This document shows, in pieces, positions 24,494 through 34,511 of a stretch of DNA of 64,000 nucleotides. The stretch covers positions 2,640,354 to 2,704,353 of the forward strand of contig CP107246.1 of assembly GCA_030246985.1 (NCBI GenBank), in the 5' to 3' direction. A program made the translations under genes and the position numbers. Origin of the DNA: Candidatus Nitricoxidivorans perseverans. Lineage in GTDB: Bacteria; Pseudomonadota; Gammaproteobacteria; Burkholderiales; Rhodocyclaceae. The notes beneath the pieces were generated by a model, which saw only the letters and a list, made by a program, of their open reading frames with translations, did no database searches and was not told the origin of the DNA. Numbering within the stretch: position 1 is the stretch's first letter; each line of letters begins with the position of its first letter.

Positions 24494-25237
24494 ATGCGCA
24501 TCCTGCTGAGCAACGACGACGGATACTTCGCTCCCGGCCTTGAGGCGCTCGCCGCGGCGCTTTCTGAAATCGCCGAGATCACCGTGGTGGCGCCCGAGCG
24601 CAACCGCAGCGGCGCAAGCAATTCCCTCACCCTCGATCGTCCCCTGTCGCTGCACCGGGCCGCCAACGGCTTTCATTTCGTCAATGGCACGCCCACGGAC
24701 TGCGTGCATCTTGCCGTCACCGGCATGCTCGACCGGATGCCCGACATGGTGGTTTCCGGCATCAACCTTGGCGCCAACATGGGCGACGATACGATCTACT
24801 CCGGCACCGTCGCGGCGGCGACCGAGGGCTACCTGCTGGGCGTGCCGTCCATCGCCGTATCGCTCGCCAGCAAGGAGGGCCTCCATTTCACCACGGCGGC
24901 GCGGGTGGCCCGCGAACTGGTGGAGCGATTCCAGCGCAGGGAATTCGGCGAGCCGGTGCTGCTCAACGTCAACGTGCCGGATATTCCATACGAAAACCTG
25001 CGCGGTTTGCAGGTTACCCGACTGGGGCGCCGCCACAAGGCGGAGTCCGTCGTGCCGCAGGTGACGCCGCGCCACGAGACCGTCTACTGGGTCGGCGCCG
25101 CCGGCGCGGCGGCCGATGCCGGCGAGGGCACGGATTTCCATGCGGTCGTCGGCGACTGCGTTTCCGTCACGCCCCTTCAGATCGATCTGACCCATACTGG
25201 GCAGATCCGATCCGTGGGCGACTGGATCAAGGCATGA
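24494..25237 (+). CDS. surE: 5'-nucleotidase / stationary-phase survival protein SurE
   Basis: Metal-dependent nucleoside monophosphate phosphatase (247 aa). The N-terminal [16 protein letters not shown] holds the metal-binding Asp pair, followed by [27 protein letters not shown] and the metal-site Asn in [14 protein letters not shown]. The start ATG at 24494 matches the family N-terminus. It overlaps pcm by an ATGA, forming the surE-pcm-nlpD-rpoS group that is conserved in many proteobacteria. Confidence 0.97.
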   Translation: MRILLSNDDGYFAPGLEALAAALSEIAEITVVAPERNRSGASNSLTLDRPLSLHRAANGFHFVNGTPTDCVHLAVTGMLDRMPDMVVSGINLGANMGDDTIYSGTVAAATEGYLLGVPSIAVSLASKEGLHFTTAARVARELVERFQRREFGEPVLLNVNVPDIPYENLRGLQVTRLGRRHKAESVVPQVTPRHETVYWVGAAGAAADAGEGTDFHAVVGDCVSVTPLQIDLTHTGQIRSVGDWIKA

Positions 25238-25890
25238 ACGCGATGCAGGGCATCGGCATGACCTCCCAGCGCACGCGCACGCGCATGATCGACCGCCTGC
25301 GCGAGCAGGGCATCCGCGACGAGCGCGTGCTGACGGCCATGGCCGCCGTGCCGCGCCATCTCTTCGTCGGCGAGGCGCTGGCGCACCGGGCCTACGAGGA
25401 CACGGCGCTGCCGTTGATCCTCGGCCAGACCATTTCCCAGCCCTACGTGGTGGCGCGCATGATCGAACTCTTGCTGGCCGGACGCGACAGCCTGGGCAAG
25501 ACCCTGGAGGTCGGCGCGGGATGCGGCTACCAGGCGGCGGTGCTGGCGATGCTGACGAGGGAGGTTTACGCGGTCGAGCGGCTCGCGCCCCTGCTGGCCC
25601 AGGCGCGGGAGAACTTGCGGCAGGCGAAGCTGACCCGGGTCCGGCTCAAGCACGCCGACGGCATGGGAGGGCTGCCAGAGGCGGCGCCGTTTGATACCAT
25701 CGTCGTCGCGGCGGCTTCCGCCGGCGTGCCCCAGGCGCTGCTCGACCAACTGGCGCCGGGCGGCCGGCTGATGCTGCCCCTGGGTGGGGCCGACCAGGTA
25801 CTGTGCCTGATCGAGCGCGGCCCCGAAGGCCTGGTCGAGACGCGTTTCGACGGCGTGCGCTTCGTGCCTTTGCTGCCGGGGGTGGAATGA
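25234..25890 (+). CDS. pcm: protein-L-isoaspartate O-methyltransferase
   Basis: Repairs isoaspartyl residues in aged proteins using SAM (218 aa). The SAM-binding motif [15 protein letters not shown] is near residue 90, preceded by the family segments VPRHLFV and [13 protein letters not shown]. Overlaps with surE and nlpD are both ATGA, so the three genes are probably translated together. Confidence 0.96.
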   Translation: MNAMQGIGMTSQRTRTRMIDRLREQGIRDERVLTAMAAVPRHLFVGEALAHRAYEDTALPLILGQTISQPYVVARMIELLLAGRDSLGKTLEVGAGCGYQAAVLAMLTREVYAVERLAPLLAQARENLRQAKLTRVRLKHADGMGGLPEAAPFDTIVVAAASAGVPQALLDQLAPGGRLMLPLGGADQVLCLIERGPEGLVETRFDGVRFVPLLPGVE

Positions 25891-26858
25891 ACGGATTATG
25901 GCGTGCATCGGGGATGTTGGGGATATTGGCGGCATTGGTCGGCATGGCCGGCTGCGCCAGCCATGCGCCCGCGCCGGTGATCGAGCGCGCCGCCCCGCCG
26001 CCAACCGCCATTCCCGCGGTGCCTGCCGCGCCCAAGGCGGGTCACTATGTGGTCAAGAAGGGCGACACCCTTTACAGCATTGCGCTCGATCACGGCATCG
26101 AATACAAGGAACTGGCGGCCTGGAACAATCTCGATGATCCCAACCGGATCGGCATCGGCCAGCAGTTGCGCGTGAAGCCTTCGGAAGGGGCGCCCGTCGC
26201 GGTGGCGAAACCGGTGGCCGGCCCCGGCGCGGTCGAGGCCAGGCCGCTGGATGCGGCGACGGTCCCGGCGTCCGTCAACACGGAGACCCTGAAGCGCGAG
26301 CCCCGAGGCGGCAAGCTTACCCACTCGGAGCAGGCCCTGGCCCTGGCGCACGCCATGGAAGGCGCGCCGGGGCCAGCCAGGCACGAACCGCCGGAAGCAA
26401 AGCCCCTCGGCAAGCCGGCGCCGACGGACAAACCCGCCGAGAAAGCCATCACCCCCGCGGCGGCGACGGGTGAGGATGTCGTCGACTGGGCCTGGCCTAT
26501 CGGCGGCAAGGTCATCACGCAGTTCGTCGAGGGGGGCCCGGGCAGGGAAAGCAACAAGGGCATCGACATCGACGGCAAGGCCGGCGATCCGGTCCAGGCC
26601 GCCGCCTCCGGCAAGGTGGTCTATGCCGGCAGCGGCCTGCGCGGTTACGGCAATCTGGTGATCGTCCGCCATAACGCGGCCTTCCTCTCGGCCTATGCCC
26701 ACAACAGTAAGATTCTGGTGAAAGAGGGACAGGCGGTGTCGAAGGGCCAGAAGATCGCCGAGGTGGGCAGTTCCGACGTCGACCAGCCCAGGCTGCATTT
26801 CGAGATTCGGCACCAGGGCAAGCCGGTCGATCCCCTCAGGCATTTGCCACTGCGGTAG
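25887..26858 (+). CDS. nlpD: lipoprotein NlpD (LysM and degenerate M23 domains)
   Basis: Envelope lipoprotein (323 aa) that activates amidases for daughter-cell separation. A signal peptide ends in the lipobox GMAGC (Cys about 23). A LysM peptidoglycan-binding domain (about 52-96, [18 protein letters not shown]) is followed by a Pro/Ala-rich linker and a C-terminal M23-type domain (about 205-320). The M23 metal ligands are partly lost: NKGIDID stands where active enzymes have HxxxD, as in known NlpD, so it is an activator rather than an enzyme. rpoS starts 4 bases after it; in E. coli the main rpoS promoter lies within nlpD. Confidence 0.94.
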   Translation: MNGLWRASGMLGILAALVGMAGCASHAPAPVIERAAPPPTAIPAVPAAPKAGHYVVKKGDTLYSIALDHGIEYKELAAWNNLDDPNRIGIGQQLRVKPSEGAPVAVAKPVAGPGAVEARPLDAATVPASVNTETLKREPRGGKLTHSEQALALAHAMEGAPGPARHEPPEAKPLGKPAPTDKPAEKAITPAAATGEDVVDWAWPIGGKVITQFVEGGPGRESNKGIDIDGKAGDPVQAAASGKVVYAGSGLRGYGNLVIVRHNAAFLSAYAHNSKILVKEGQAVSKGQKIAEVGSSDVDQPRLHFEIRHQGKPVDPLRHLPLR

Positions 26859-26862
26859 CCAC

Positions 26863-27789
26863 GTGGCAGAGGACGTCTTCCCCGAAGAACCTGTCCCCGC
26901 CGACGCGGATGCCGGTGCGGAGGATGCGCCTGCCGAGAATGGTGAAACAGGTTTTCTCGACGATATCACCCAGCTCTACCTCAACGAGATCGGCGCCAAC
27001 CCGCTGTTGAAGGCGGGCGAGGAACTCTCCTTATCCCGCGCCGCGTGCGCGGGCGACTTTGCCGCCCGCCAGCGCATGATCGAAGCCAACCTGCGGCTGG
27101 TGGTCAGCATCGCCAAGCATTACCAGCACCGCGGCATTCCGCTCGACGACATGATCGAGGAAGGCAACCTGGGGCTCATTCATGCCCTGGAGAAGTTCGA
27201 CCCCGAGCGCGGCTTCCGTTTTTCCACCTACGCCACCTGGTGGATCCGGCAGAACATCGAACGGGCCATCATGAACCAGTCGCGCACCATCCGCCTGCCG
27301 GTGCATGTAATCAAGGAACTGAACGTGGTGTTGCGCGCGCTGCGCCGGCTGGAATCCACCGGCGAGACGCAGCCGCACGCCGGCGCCGAAGCGGTGGCCC
27401 GGCTGCTCGACAGGCCCGTCGAGGAGGTGCGGCAGATCCTCGCCCTCAGCGAGCGCACGGCCTCGCTCGATGCGCCGCTGGAGATCGACCATGACCTTTC
27501 CGTCGCCGATGCCGTCGCCGACGACGAGCACCGATCCCCCGACCGGCTGGTCGAACAGGTGGAAATCGAACAGCACGTGGCCGAATGGGTGACGCATCTG
27601 TCGGACAAGCAGCGCCAGGTCATCGAGCGCCGCTACGGGCTCAACGGCTGCGAGATCGCGACCCTGGACAGGCTGTCGGCCGATCTCGGCGTCACCCGCG
27701 AACGGGTGCGGCAGATCCAGATGGAAGCCCTCGGCCAACTGCGCCGCCGCCTGCAGCGCGAGGGGGTGCGGAAGGACGCGCTGCTCTGA
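26863..27789 (+). CDS. rpoS: RNA polymerase sigma factor RpoS
   Basis: Stationary-phase and general stress sigma factor (308 aa). Region 1.2 [12 protein letters not shown], region 2 with [28 protein letters not shown] and [17 protein letters not shown], region 3, and region 4 with [11 protein letters not shown] are all present. The start is GTG 4 bases after the nlpD stop; an N-terminal acidic extension of about 30 residues comes first. Its last 98 bases overlap the C-terminal end of mltB on the other strand, and no terminator lies between them. Confidence 0.95.
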   Translation: MAEDVFPEEPVPADADAGAEDAPAENGETGFLDDITQLYLNEIGANPLLKAGEELSLSRAACAGDFAARQRMIEANLRLVVSIAKHYQHRGIPLDDMIEEGNLGLIHALEKFDPERGFRFSTYATWWIRQNIERAIMNQSRTIRLPVHVIKELNVVLRALRRLESTGETQPHAGAEAVARLLDRPVEEVRQILALSERTASLDAPLEIDHDLSVADAVADDEHRSPDRLVEQVEIEQHVAEWVTHLSDKQRQVIERRYGLNGCEIATLDRLSADLGVTRERVRQIQMEALGQLRRRLQREGVRKDALL

Positions 27790-28732
27790 GGCTCTCGGCG
27801 AGGTCCATCACGGCGGCAGCATAGAAGCTGCTGCGGTTGTAGCGGGTCAGGACGAAGAAGTTGTTGAAACCAAGCCGGTATTCGGTTGGCGCGCCGGGCG
27901 TGGCGAGGTCGATCAGCGCCGCCGGCAGCCGGGGCGCGCCGTTCGCCTGCACGCCGAAGGCGGCGATCTCCTCCGGCAGCCGCTGCGGCCGGATGCCTTC
28001 CCCGATCAGGACCGAAACGTCGCCATCCACCCGGACGGGCAGGGCGATCGGTCCGTCCTTTTCCCATCCGTGACTTTTGAGGAAACGGGCGACGCTGCCG
28101 ATGGCGTCCGCCGGGCTGCCGGCCAGGTCGATGCGGCCGCTGCCGTCGAAATCCACCGCGAAGCCGCGCACGCTGGAAGGCAGGAACTGGGGCAGGCCGA
28201 GGGCGCCGGCATAGGAGCCCCGATAGGACAGCGGGTCGCGTTCCTGTTCGCGGGCGAGCAGCAGCAGGGCTTCCAGTTCGCGCAGGAACAAGTCGGCGCG
28301 CGGCGGGTAGTCGAAGGCCAGGGTGGCCAGCGCCTCGAAGGTCTGGAAGCGGCCCGGGTATTGGCCGAAGAAGGTCTCGATGCCGATGATGGCGATGATG
28401 ATCTCCGCCGGCACCTCGTAAATCGCCTCCGCCTTGCGCAGCGCGGCGCCATTTTCGTTCCAGAAACGCAGCCCGGCGGCGATGCGCCGGGGTTCGATGA
28501 AGCGGCCCCGGTAGTCCTGCCAGGAGCGGACGCCGGGGTCGGCGGGCGGTGCGATGGCCTTGAGGACGGCGGCGTTCGATTCGGCGTGGCGGAACAGCGC
28601 GGCCAGGGCGTTGGCGTCGAAGCCGTGGCGCGCTTCCATTTCGGCGATGAAGGCGCCGACTTCCACGCGCCCGTCGAAGGGCTGCGCCCAGGCGGGAGTC
28701 GCGCAAATCAACAGCAGGAGCAGTCGAAGCAT
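27692..28732 (-). CDS. mltB: lytic murein transglycosylase B
   Basis: Cleaves peptidoglycan glycan strands to form anhydro-sugar ends (346 aa). An N-terminal signal peptide ([16 protein letters not shown]) has no lipobox, so it is exported but not a lipoprotein. The SLT_2 catalytic domain contains [13 protein letters not shown], with the catalytic Glu, then [16 protein letters not shown] and [25 protein letters not shown]. After the conserved [12 protein letters not shown] the tail of about 25 residues is encoded opposite rpoS. Its start shares a base with the stop of the upstream transglutaminase gene. Confidence 0.93.
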   Translation of the reverse strand: MLRLLLLLICATPAWAQPFDGRVEVGAFIAEMEARHGFDANALAALFRHAESNAAVLKAIAPPADPGVRSWQDYRGRFIEPRRIAAGLRFWNENGAALRKAEAIYEVPAEIIIAIIGIETFFGQYPGRFQTFEALATLAFDYPPRADLFLRELEALLLLAREQERDPLSYRGSYAGALGLPQFLPSSVRGFAVDFDGSGRIDLAGSPADAIGSVARFLKSHGWEKDGPIALPVRVDGDVSVLIGEGIRPQRLPEEIAAFGVQANGAPRLPAALIDLATPGAPTEYRLGFNNFFVLTRYNRSSFYAAAVMDLAESLRAARPSAPPRAAGGGAVGRGLPSGSAAPVRG

Positions 28733-30672
28733 CACGGGCGGAAGGATGCCACACGGCGCCGCAACTCGCCGAGCATCGAGGGCGGGCCGTTGCCATAACG
28801 CAGTCGTCCGTAGAGTTCGGCGATGGCGCGGATGTCGTCGGCGAGCGTCGGCCGGGCGCCGGCGACCCGTTCGGCATAGTCTCGCGGGCCTTCCCATGGC
28901 CGCCTTGCAAGGTTGCGCCGGGCCAGCCGCCGGCCAAGCTTCGCCCAGGCGCGCACCGCCGGGTCGAGGCGGCGGCGCTGGCGCAGCGTCCAGAAAATCA
29001 GCGCCAGCAGGACGGCGCCGCAGAGCGCAGCCAGCGTTGCCGTCATCGTTTGCCAGTCCGGCGAGCGCATGCCCAGGCGGTCGAGGAATTCCTTCTGGCG
29101 CCGCGGGTTGTACCCGAGCACCCATTGGTTCCACGTGTTGGCGACGGCGTCCCAGCGGAAGCGCAGGTTGCGCAGCCAGGCCAGTTTGGGGCGCATCAGC
29201 AGGGGCAGGGGGTCGCCGACGGGCACGGCGGCCGCGAGGTTCAGGTCGATGCGCGTCGGGGCGCTGACCGCCGTGGGGTCGACGCGCAGCCAGCCCTCGC
29301 CCGCGATCCAGGCTTCCGCCCAGGCATGGGCGTCGTACTGGCGCACCGTCAGGTATCCGTCGACGGGATTGACCTCCCCGCCCTGGTAGCCGGTGACGAC
29401 GCGGGCCGGCACGCCGGCGGCGCGCAGAGCCACGACGAAGGCGTTCGCGAAGTGTTCGCAGAAACCCATGCGGGTGTCGAACAGGAATTCGTCCGCAGTG
29501 TGCTCCCCGAGCAGGGGCGGCGAGAGGGTATAGACCAGCCCCTGGCGCAGGAAGAAGGAGGACGCCTCGCGCACGATTGCGCGGACGTCCGCGTTCTTCC
29601 TGCGCCAGCCTTCGGCCAGCGCCCGCGTGCGCGGATTGGAACCGGCGGGCAGGGCCAGCGCCTGCCGGAGCGTCCGGTCGTCCTCGTCCCAGCCGGCATG
29701 CATTTCCGGATGCGAGCGCATGCCGTAACGCAGGCGGCCGATGACGTTGCCTTTCGATAGCAACTGGAAGTCCGTGCCGGCGACGGCTTCGGGCGGCAGG
29801 CGGCCCGGCAGTTCGATGGCGAACAGCCAGCGCTTGTTGTGGGGTTCGAGGGTGATCTCGTAGTCGATCGCCGCGCCTTCCGGTTCGTAGGGCAGGCGGG
29901 CATGGGAGGTGGCGTTTGCCGGGCGCCAGTTGCGGCCGTCGAATTCGGACAGCACGGGGCCGCGCCAGTAGAGCTGCTGGCGCGGAGGTACGCCGCCTTC
30001 GAACTTCGCGCGGAAAGCGATGGCGTCGGAGCGGGAGAGCTGGTTGATGCTGCCGGGCGCCATGGTGTCGGAAAGGCCCGTCAGGCCACTGTGGGCGTCC
30101 GTCGGCAGACCCCAGAGCGGACCCTGGACGCGTGGGAACAGCACGAAAAGCACCAGCAGGAAGGGCACGGCCTGGGCCAGCATCCGCGACGACAGCCGCA
30201 GGAGATCCCGCGGCGTCTGGCGGTCGTCGGCGAGGCTAGCGAGCGTGGCCGTCGTGATGACGACGCAGGCAAGGGTCGCCAGCGCGCCGGGAATCGCCTG
30301 CGAATAGAAGAACTGCGCCATGGACAGAAAGTAGGCGAGCAGGACGATGGCCAGGCCGTCGCGCGCCGTGCGCGATTCCAGCTGCTTGAGCGCGAGGAAG
30401 ATGATCAGCAGCGCGACGCCGGCGTTCTGGCCGAACAGCGTGCGGTATTGCAGGAGGACGCCGGCAATGCCGGCAAAGGTCATCGGGATAAGCAGCCAGC
30501 GCGACGGCAGCGGATCGCGTCGCCAGACCAGCCACCCGCGCCAGGACAGGAGCAGGCCGGCGACGGCGGACAGCCAGGCGGGGACATGGGGGACGAGCGG
30601 CGCGAGCGCCGAGAGGCCGGTGGCCAGCAGCCACCCGGACTGGATCCGCGAGAGCGTTTCAGGCTTGTCCAT
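28732..30672 (-). CDS. TgpA-like membrane transglutaminase
   Basis: A 646-aa inner-membrane protein with an N-terminal block of about six helices (about 10-190), a periplasmic transglutaminase domain and a helix near residue 550, with a cytoplasmic tail. The triad is visible: Cys in RMGFCEHFANAFV, His in YDAHAWAEAW, Asp in RVDPTAV. In P. aeruginosa TgpA this family is reported as essential; the substrate is not known. It forms an operon with the MoxR ATPase and DUF58 protein upstream, the usual set for this family. It overlaps the DUF58 gene by 14 bases. Confidence 0.92.
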   Translation of the reverse strand: MDKPETLSRIQSGWLLATGLSALAPLVPHVPAWLSAVAGLLLSWRGWLVWRRDPLPSRWLLIPMTFAGIAGVLLQYRTLFGQNAGVALLIIFLALKQLESRTARDGLAIVLLAYFLSMAQFFYSQAIPGALATLACVVITTATLASLADDRQTPRDLLRLSSRMLAQAVPFLLVLFVLFPRVQGPLWGLPTDAHSGLTGLSDTMAPGSINQLSRSDAIAFRAKFEGGVPPRQQLYWRGPVLSEFDGRNWRPANATSHARLPYEPEGAAIDYEITLEPHNKRWLFAIELPGRLPPEAVAGTDFQLLSKGNVIGRLRYGMRSHPEMHAGWDEDDRTLRQALALPAGSNPRTRALAEGWRRKNADVRAIVREASSFFLRQGLVYTLSPPLLGEHTADEFLFDTRMGFCEHFANAFVVALRAAGVPARVVTGYQGGEVNPVDGYLTVRQYDAHAWAEAWIAGEGWLRVDPTAVSAPTRIDLNLAAAVPVGDPLPLLMRPKLAWLRNLRFRWDAVANTWNQWVLGYNPRRQKEFLDRLGMRSPDWQTMTATLAALCGAVLLALIFWTLRQRRRLDPAVRAWAKLGRRLARRNLARRPWEGPRDYAERVAGARPTLADDIRAIAELYGRLRYGNGPPSMLGELRRRVASFRP

Positions 30673-31630
30673 GCAAGGCGAGGGCCTTCAGGCAGGCGTG
30701 CAGATGCTCGGCGCCGGCGGTCGGCGCGAGCGTGGCCGAGGGCAGCCTCAGGCCCCAGGCGAGGCCGGCGCCATGGGCATCCAGCGCCCAGCGGGCGAGC
30801 AGCGACAGGCGGGATTCGACGTCCATTCCCGGCGGCAGGCTGTCCCATTCCAGCCAGAGTGTCTCCGAACTGGTGCCGGCGAACTGCTTGGTCAACAGCG
30901 GTGCGGCCTCGTCCTGCCGGGCGGCGATTTTCCAGGCGACATGGCGCGGCGGGTCGGCGGGTTGGTGGCCGCGCAGGCCGGAGAAGTCGTCCGTCCCTTG
31001 CCCGCCGCCGATGCGCCCGCCGGCGCCGCCGCGCGAGAAGGGCAGGGGCGGCGCGTCCGGCGCCGGATGCGGGTATACGAGGCAGTGGAAATCCGGAGCG
31101 CAGTAGCTCCAGGCGCGCACGAGGCCGAGGGGATAGCGGGTTTCGATCGTGACGCGCGGCATGGCGAGCCATCCCCGCCGGGGTGCGGGCAGCGACAGCC
31201 GCGCGGAGGCGGCACTGCCGCCGGGCACGTCGATCGTGTCCGCCGGCTGTCCCGTCAGGCCCAGCCGGATGACCCGCCGCGCATCGTCGCGCCCGTTCCT
31301 CACGGTCAGGTGGAAGATCGCGGCGTCGCCCGCGAACACCGGCTCGGCCCGTCCCGGCGCGACGACGAGCCCGACAAGATTGCGGAAGGTGTGCAGGATG
31401 GCGGAAAGCCCCAGCCCGGCGAGCAGGAAGACCAGCGCGTAGCCGAGGCTGAGGTTGTAGTTGATGGCGCCGACCAGCATGACGAGAAGCGACGCGGCAT
31501 AGGCCAGCCCGGCGCGGGTCGGCAGCACATAGACGCGGCGCTGGCCGAGGATGACCGGCGATTCCTCGGGCGGCCGCGTGCGCAGCGCCCAGACCACGAA
31601 ACGTTCGTGCAGCGCCGAGCGGAGGCTCAT
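30659..31630 (-). CDS. DUF58 domain-containing protein
   Basis: A 323-aa protein with two N-terminal membrane helices (about 38-58 and 62-84) and a cytoplasmic von Willebrand-like DUF58 domain. The family motif DDFSGLRGHQPADPPRHVAWK is split here over residues about 210-230. DUF58 proteins are regularly encoded between a MoxR ATPase and a transglutaminase, as here, and are thought to act with the ATPase in assembly or activation of a partner complex. Gap of 4 bases to the moxR gene. Confidence 0.92.
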   Translation of the reverse strand: MSLRSALHERFVVWALRTRPPEESPVILGQRRVYVLPTRAGLAYAASLLVMLVGAINYNLSLGYALVFLLAGLGLSAILHTFRNLVGLVVAPGRAEPVFAGDAAIFHLTVRNGRDDARRVIRLGLTGQPADTIDVPGGSAASARLSLPAPRRGWLAMPRVTIETRYPLGLVRAWSYCAPDFHCLVYPHPAPDAPPLPFSRGGAGGRIGGGQGTDDFSGLRGHQPADPPRHVAWKIAARQDEAAPLLTKQFAGTSSETLWLEWDSLPPGMDVESRLSLLARWALDAHGAGLAWGLRLPSATLAPTAGAEHLHACLKALALHGQA

Positions 31631-31634
31631 GTTT

Positions 31635-32564
31635 CTACGGGATCGGCACGGCCTCGATCAGCCGCGTTGCGATCATGTCCGACGAGGCGGACGTGCCTTC
31701 GGCGGGACGCAGGCGGTGGCCGGCGACGCCGGGCAGCACGGCCTGCACGTCCTCCGGCAGGACATGATCGCGCCCCGAAAGCCAGGCCCAGGCCCGCGCC
31801 GAGGCCAGCAGGGCCAGCGCGGCGCGCGGCGAAAGGCCCGTCTGCCAGTCCGGCGACTCGCGCGTGCGCGCGGCGAGCGCCTGGATGTAGTCGATCAGGG
31901 GCGCGCCGGCATGGACTTCCCGGACCGACTGTTGGTGGCCGAGCAGTTCCGCCGGCGTCAGGCCGGGATCGAGCCGGGCGAGGATTTCGCGCCGGTCGGC
32001 GCCGGCCAGCAGCTCTCGTTCCGCCTCGCGGTCCGGATAGCCCAGCTCGATCTTCATCAGGAACCGGTCGAGCTGGGATTCCGGCAGCGGGAAGGTGCCG
32101 ATCTGGTGGGAAGGGTTCTGCGTGGCGATGACGAAGAAGGGCGCCGGCAGCGGCCGCGTTCGCCCCTCCGCCGTCACCTGCCGCTCCTCCATCGCCTCCA
32201 GCAGCGCACTCTGCGTCTTGGGCGTTGCGCGGTTGATCTCGTCGGCGAGCACGACCTGCGCGAAGACCGGGCCGGGATGGAAGATGAAGGCGCCGGTGTC
32301 GCGGTCGAAGACGGAAACGCCGAGGATGTCGGCCGGCAGCATGTCGCTGGTGAACTGGATGCGCTGGAATTCGAGCCCCAGGAGCCGCGCCAGCACGTGG
32401 GCCAGCGTGGTTTTGCCGACGCCCGGCAGATCCTCGATCAGCAGGTGGCCGCGGGCGAGCAGGCAGGCGAGCGCGAGGCGTATCTGGCGCTCCTTGCCGA
32501 GGATGACGCGGCCGGCGGCGGCGATGACTTCGTCGAGGGGGCGACTGGCTGTCGGGGAGCGCAT
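31635..32564 (-). CDS. MoxR-family AAA ATPase
   Basis: A 309-aa AAA+ ATPase with Walker A (EDLPGVGKTTLAH), Walker B (VVLADEINRA), sensor 1 (IATQNPSHQIGTFPLPESQLDRF) and the C-terminal lid domain. MoxR proteins act as chaperone-like activators together with DUF58/VWA proteins encoded beside them. I took the ATG at 32564 because the family N-terminus begins just before the RPLDEVIAAAG helix; an upstream in-frame ATG at 32612 would run into the promoter of the divergent deacetylase gene. Confidence 0.93.
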   Translation of the reverse strand: MRSPTASRPLDEVIAAAGRVILGKERQIRLALACLLARGHLLIEDLPGVGKTTLAHVLARLLGLEFQRIQFTSDMLPADILGVSVFDRDTGAFIFHPGPVFAQVVLADEINRATPKTQSALLEAMEERQVTAEGRTRPLPAPFFVIATQNPSHQIGTFPLPESQLDRFLMKIELGYPDREAERELLAGADRREILARLDPGLTPAELLGHQQSVREVHAGAPLIDYIQALAARTRESPDWQTGLSPRAALALLASARAWAWLSGRDHVLPEDVQAVLPGVAGHRLRPAEGTSASSDMIATRLIEAVPIP

Positions 32565-32620
32565 GGTTTTTGAATTGGGTGCAACCGGGTGATAATCAAT
32601 GCCCGATTGCATTGTATGAC

Positions 32621-33565
32621 ATGCGCGCCATGGCCACCGCCTTCATCACCCACTCCGACTGCCGGCGACACGAGATGGGTTTCGGCCATCCGGAATGCCC
32701 GGAGCGGCTCGACGCCATCCGGGATCACCTGATCGCCTGCGGGCTCGATGCGCGCCTCGTCCACCATGAGGCGCCGCTGGCGGAAGTGGAGCAGCTGCTG
32801 CGGGTGCATCCTCCCGCCTATGTCGAATTCCTGCGCTTGAATGCACCGACGGCGGGCCTCGCCCAGCTCGATCCCGACACGGCGATGGGGCCGGGGACGT
32901 GGCAAGCGGCCCTGCGTGCCGCGGGCGCGGGCGTGCTGGCCGTCGACCTGGTGATGCGCGGCGAGGTGCGAGGTGGCGTGATGAGCGCCTTCTGCGCCGT
33001 GCGTCCGCCGGGCCATCACGCGGGGCGTGCGGCGGCGAGGGGGTTCTGCTTCTTCAACAACGTCGCCGTGGCGGTCATGCACGCCATCGAGGCGTGGGGT
33101 TTGCGCCGTGTCGCCATCGCTGACTTTGACGTGCATCACGGCAACGGTACCGAGGAGATATTCGCCGGCGACGGCCGTGTGCTGATGGTCGGCACCTTCC
33201 AGCATCCCTTCTATCCGTTCAGCGGCACGGAAAATCCGGCGCCCAACATGTGCAACGTGCCGCTTGCCGCCGGCACGCGCGGCGCCGGCTTCCGCCGGGC
33301 CGTCGATGAGGACTGGCTGCCGCGCCTCGCGGCCTTCGCGCCGGAACTGATCCTCGTCTCGGCCGGCTTCGATGCCCACCTCGAGGATGGCATGGCCTCG
33401 CTCGGGCTGGTCGAGGACGACTACGCATGGGTGACCGGGAAGCTGAAGGAAGTCGCCGGGCGGTCCGCGGGCGGCCGCATCGTTTCCATGCTGGAGGGCG
33501 GCTATGCGCTTTCCGCGCTGGCCCGCAGCGCGGCGGCCCACATCGGGGTGCTGGCGGCTCCGTAG
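32621..33565 (+). CDS. histone deacetylase family protein
   Basis: Zn-dependent deacetylase of the arginase-deacetylase fold (314 aa). Conserved motifs: [21 protein letters not shown] with the catalytic His pair, [13 protein letters not shown] with Zn ligands, [15 protein letters not shown], and the GGY with catalytic Tyr. Bacterial members act on acetylated small molecules (for example acetylpolyamines) or proteins; the substrate here is unknown. ATGs at 32621 and 32630 are both possible and neither has a clear ribosome-binding site. dapA follows after 41 bases. Confidence 0.92.
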   Translation: MRAMATAFITHSDCRRHEMGFGHPECPERLDAIRDHLIACGLDARLVHHEAPLAEVEQLLRVHPPAYVEFLRLNAPTAGLAQLDPDTAMGPGTWQAALRAAGAGVLAVDLVMRGEVRGGVMSAFCAVRPPGHHAGRAAARGFCFFNNVAVAVMHAIEAWGLRRVAIADFDVHHGNGTEEIFAGDGRVLMVGTFQHPFYPFSGTENPAPNMCNVPLAAGTRGAGFRRAVDEDWLPRLAAFAPELILVSAGFDAHLEDGMASLGLVEDDYAWVTGKLKEVAGRSAGGRIVSMLEGGYALSALARSAAAHIGVLAAP

Positions 33566-33606
33566 ATTCGAGTAGAATCCAAGCTTTCCCCTTGGGGCGA
33601 GTTTCC

Positions 33607-34497
33607 ATGGCAATACCCGACATTCAGGGTTCCATTCCCGCCATCATCACGCCGATGCTGGAAGACGGCAGCCTCGACATTCCGCGCTTCCGGAGCCTGA
33701 TCGACTGGCATGTCCGGGAGGGGTCGGGCGGCATCGTCGTGGTCGGCACCACCGGCGAGTCGCCGACGGTCGATTTCGACGAACATTGCCAGTTGATCGA
33801 GGTCGCTGTCGAGCAGGTCGCCGGCCGCATCCCCGTGATCGCCGGCACCGGCGCCAATTCGACGAGCGAAGCCATCGAACTGGCCCGTTTCGCCCGCGAG
33901 GCCGGCGCCAGCGCCCACCTGTCCGTCGTGCCCTACTACAACAAACCGACCCAGGAGGGGCTCTACCGCCATTTCAGGGCCATCGCCGAGGCCGTCGACC
34001 TGCCGGTGATCCTCTACAACGTGCCGGGCCGCACGGTGGCCGATCTTTCCAACGACACGGTGTTGCGCCTGGCGCAGGTGCCGGGCGTGATCGGCCTCAA
34101 GGACGCCACTGGAAACATCGAGCGCGGTTCCGACCTGCTCAAGCGCGCGCCGGAAGGCTTCGCCGTGTTCAGCGGCGACGACGCCACGGCGCTGGCGTTG
34201 ATCCTGCTCGGCGGAAGGGGCGTGATCACGGTGACGGGCAACGTGGCGCCGCGGCTGATGCACGAGATGGTCACGGCCGCCCTGGTCGGCGACTTGTCCA
34301 AGGCCCGCGCCCTCAATTTCCGGTTGCTGGGCCTGCACAGGAACCTGTTCGTCGAAGCCAACCCAATCCCGGTGAAATGGGCTTGCGTCCAGATGGGCCT
34401 GATAGAGGGCGGGCTGCGCCTGCCCATGACGCCGCTCCTGCCCGAATGGCACGAGCGCGTGCGCTCGGCATTGCGCGAAGCCGGTATTCCTGTTTGA
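33607..34497 (+). CDS. dapA: 4-hydroxy-tetrahydrodipicolinate synthase
   Basis: Condenses pyruvate and aspartate semialdehyde, the first step specific to lysine and meso-diaminopimelate synthesis (296 aa). TIM barrel with the pyruvate site [11 protein letters not shown], Tyr in [19 protein letters not shown], and the Schiff-base Lys in [10 protein letters not shown]. It works downstream of the lysC product, also in this window. bamC follows after 14 bases, a common pair in beta- and gammaproteobacteria. Confidence 0.97.
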   Translation: MAIPDIQGSIPAIITPMLEDGSLDIPRFRSLIDWHVREGSGGIVVVGTTGESPTVDFDEHCQLIEVAVEQVAGRIPVIAGTGANSTSEAIELARFAREAGASAHLSVVPYYNKPTQEGLYRHFRAIAEAVDLPVILYNVPGRTVADLSNDTVLRLAQVPGVIGLKDATGNIERGSDLLKRAPEGFAVFSGDDATALALILLGGRGVITVTGNVAPRLMHEMVTAALVGDLSKARALNFRLLGLHRNLFVEANPIPVKWACVQMGLIEGGLRLPMTPLLPEWHERVRSALREAGIPV

Positions 34498-34511
34498 ATC
34501 GAGAGGGTCTT

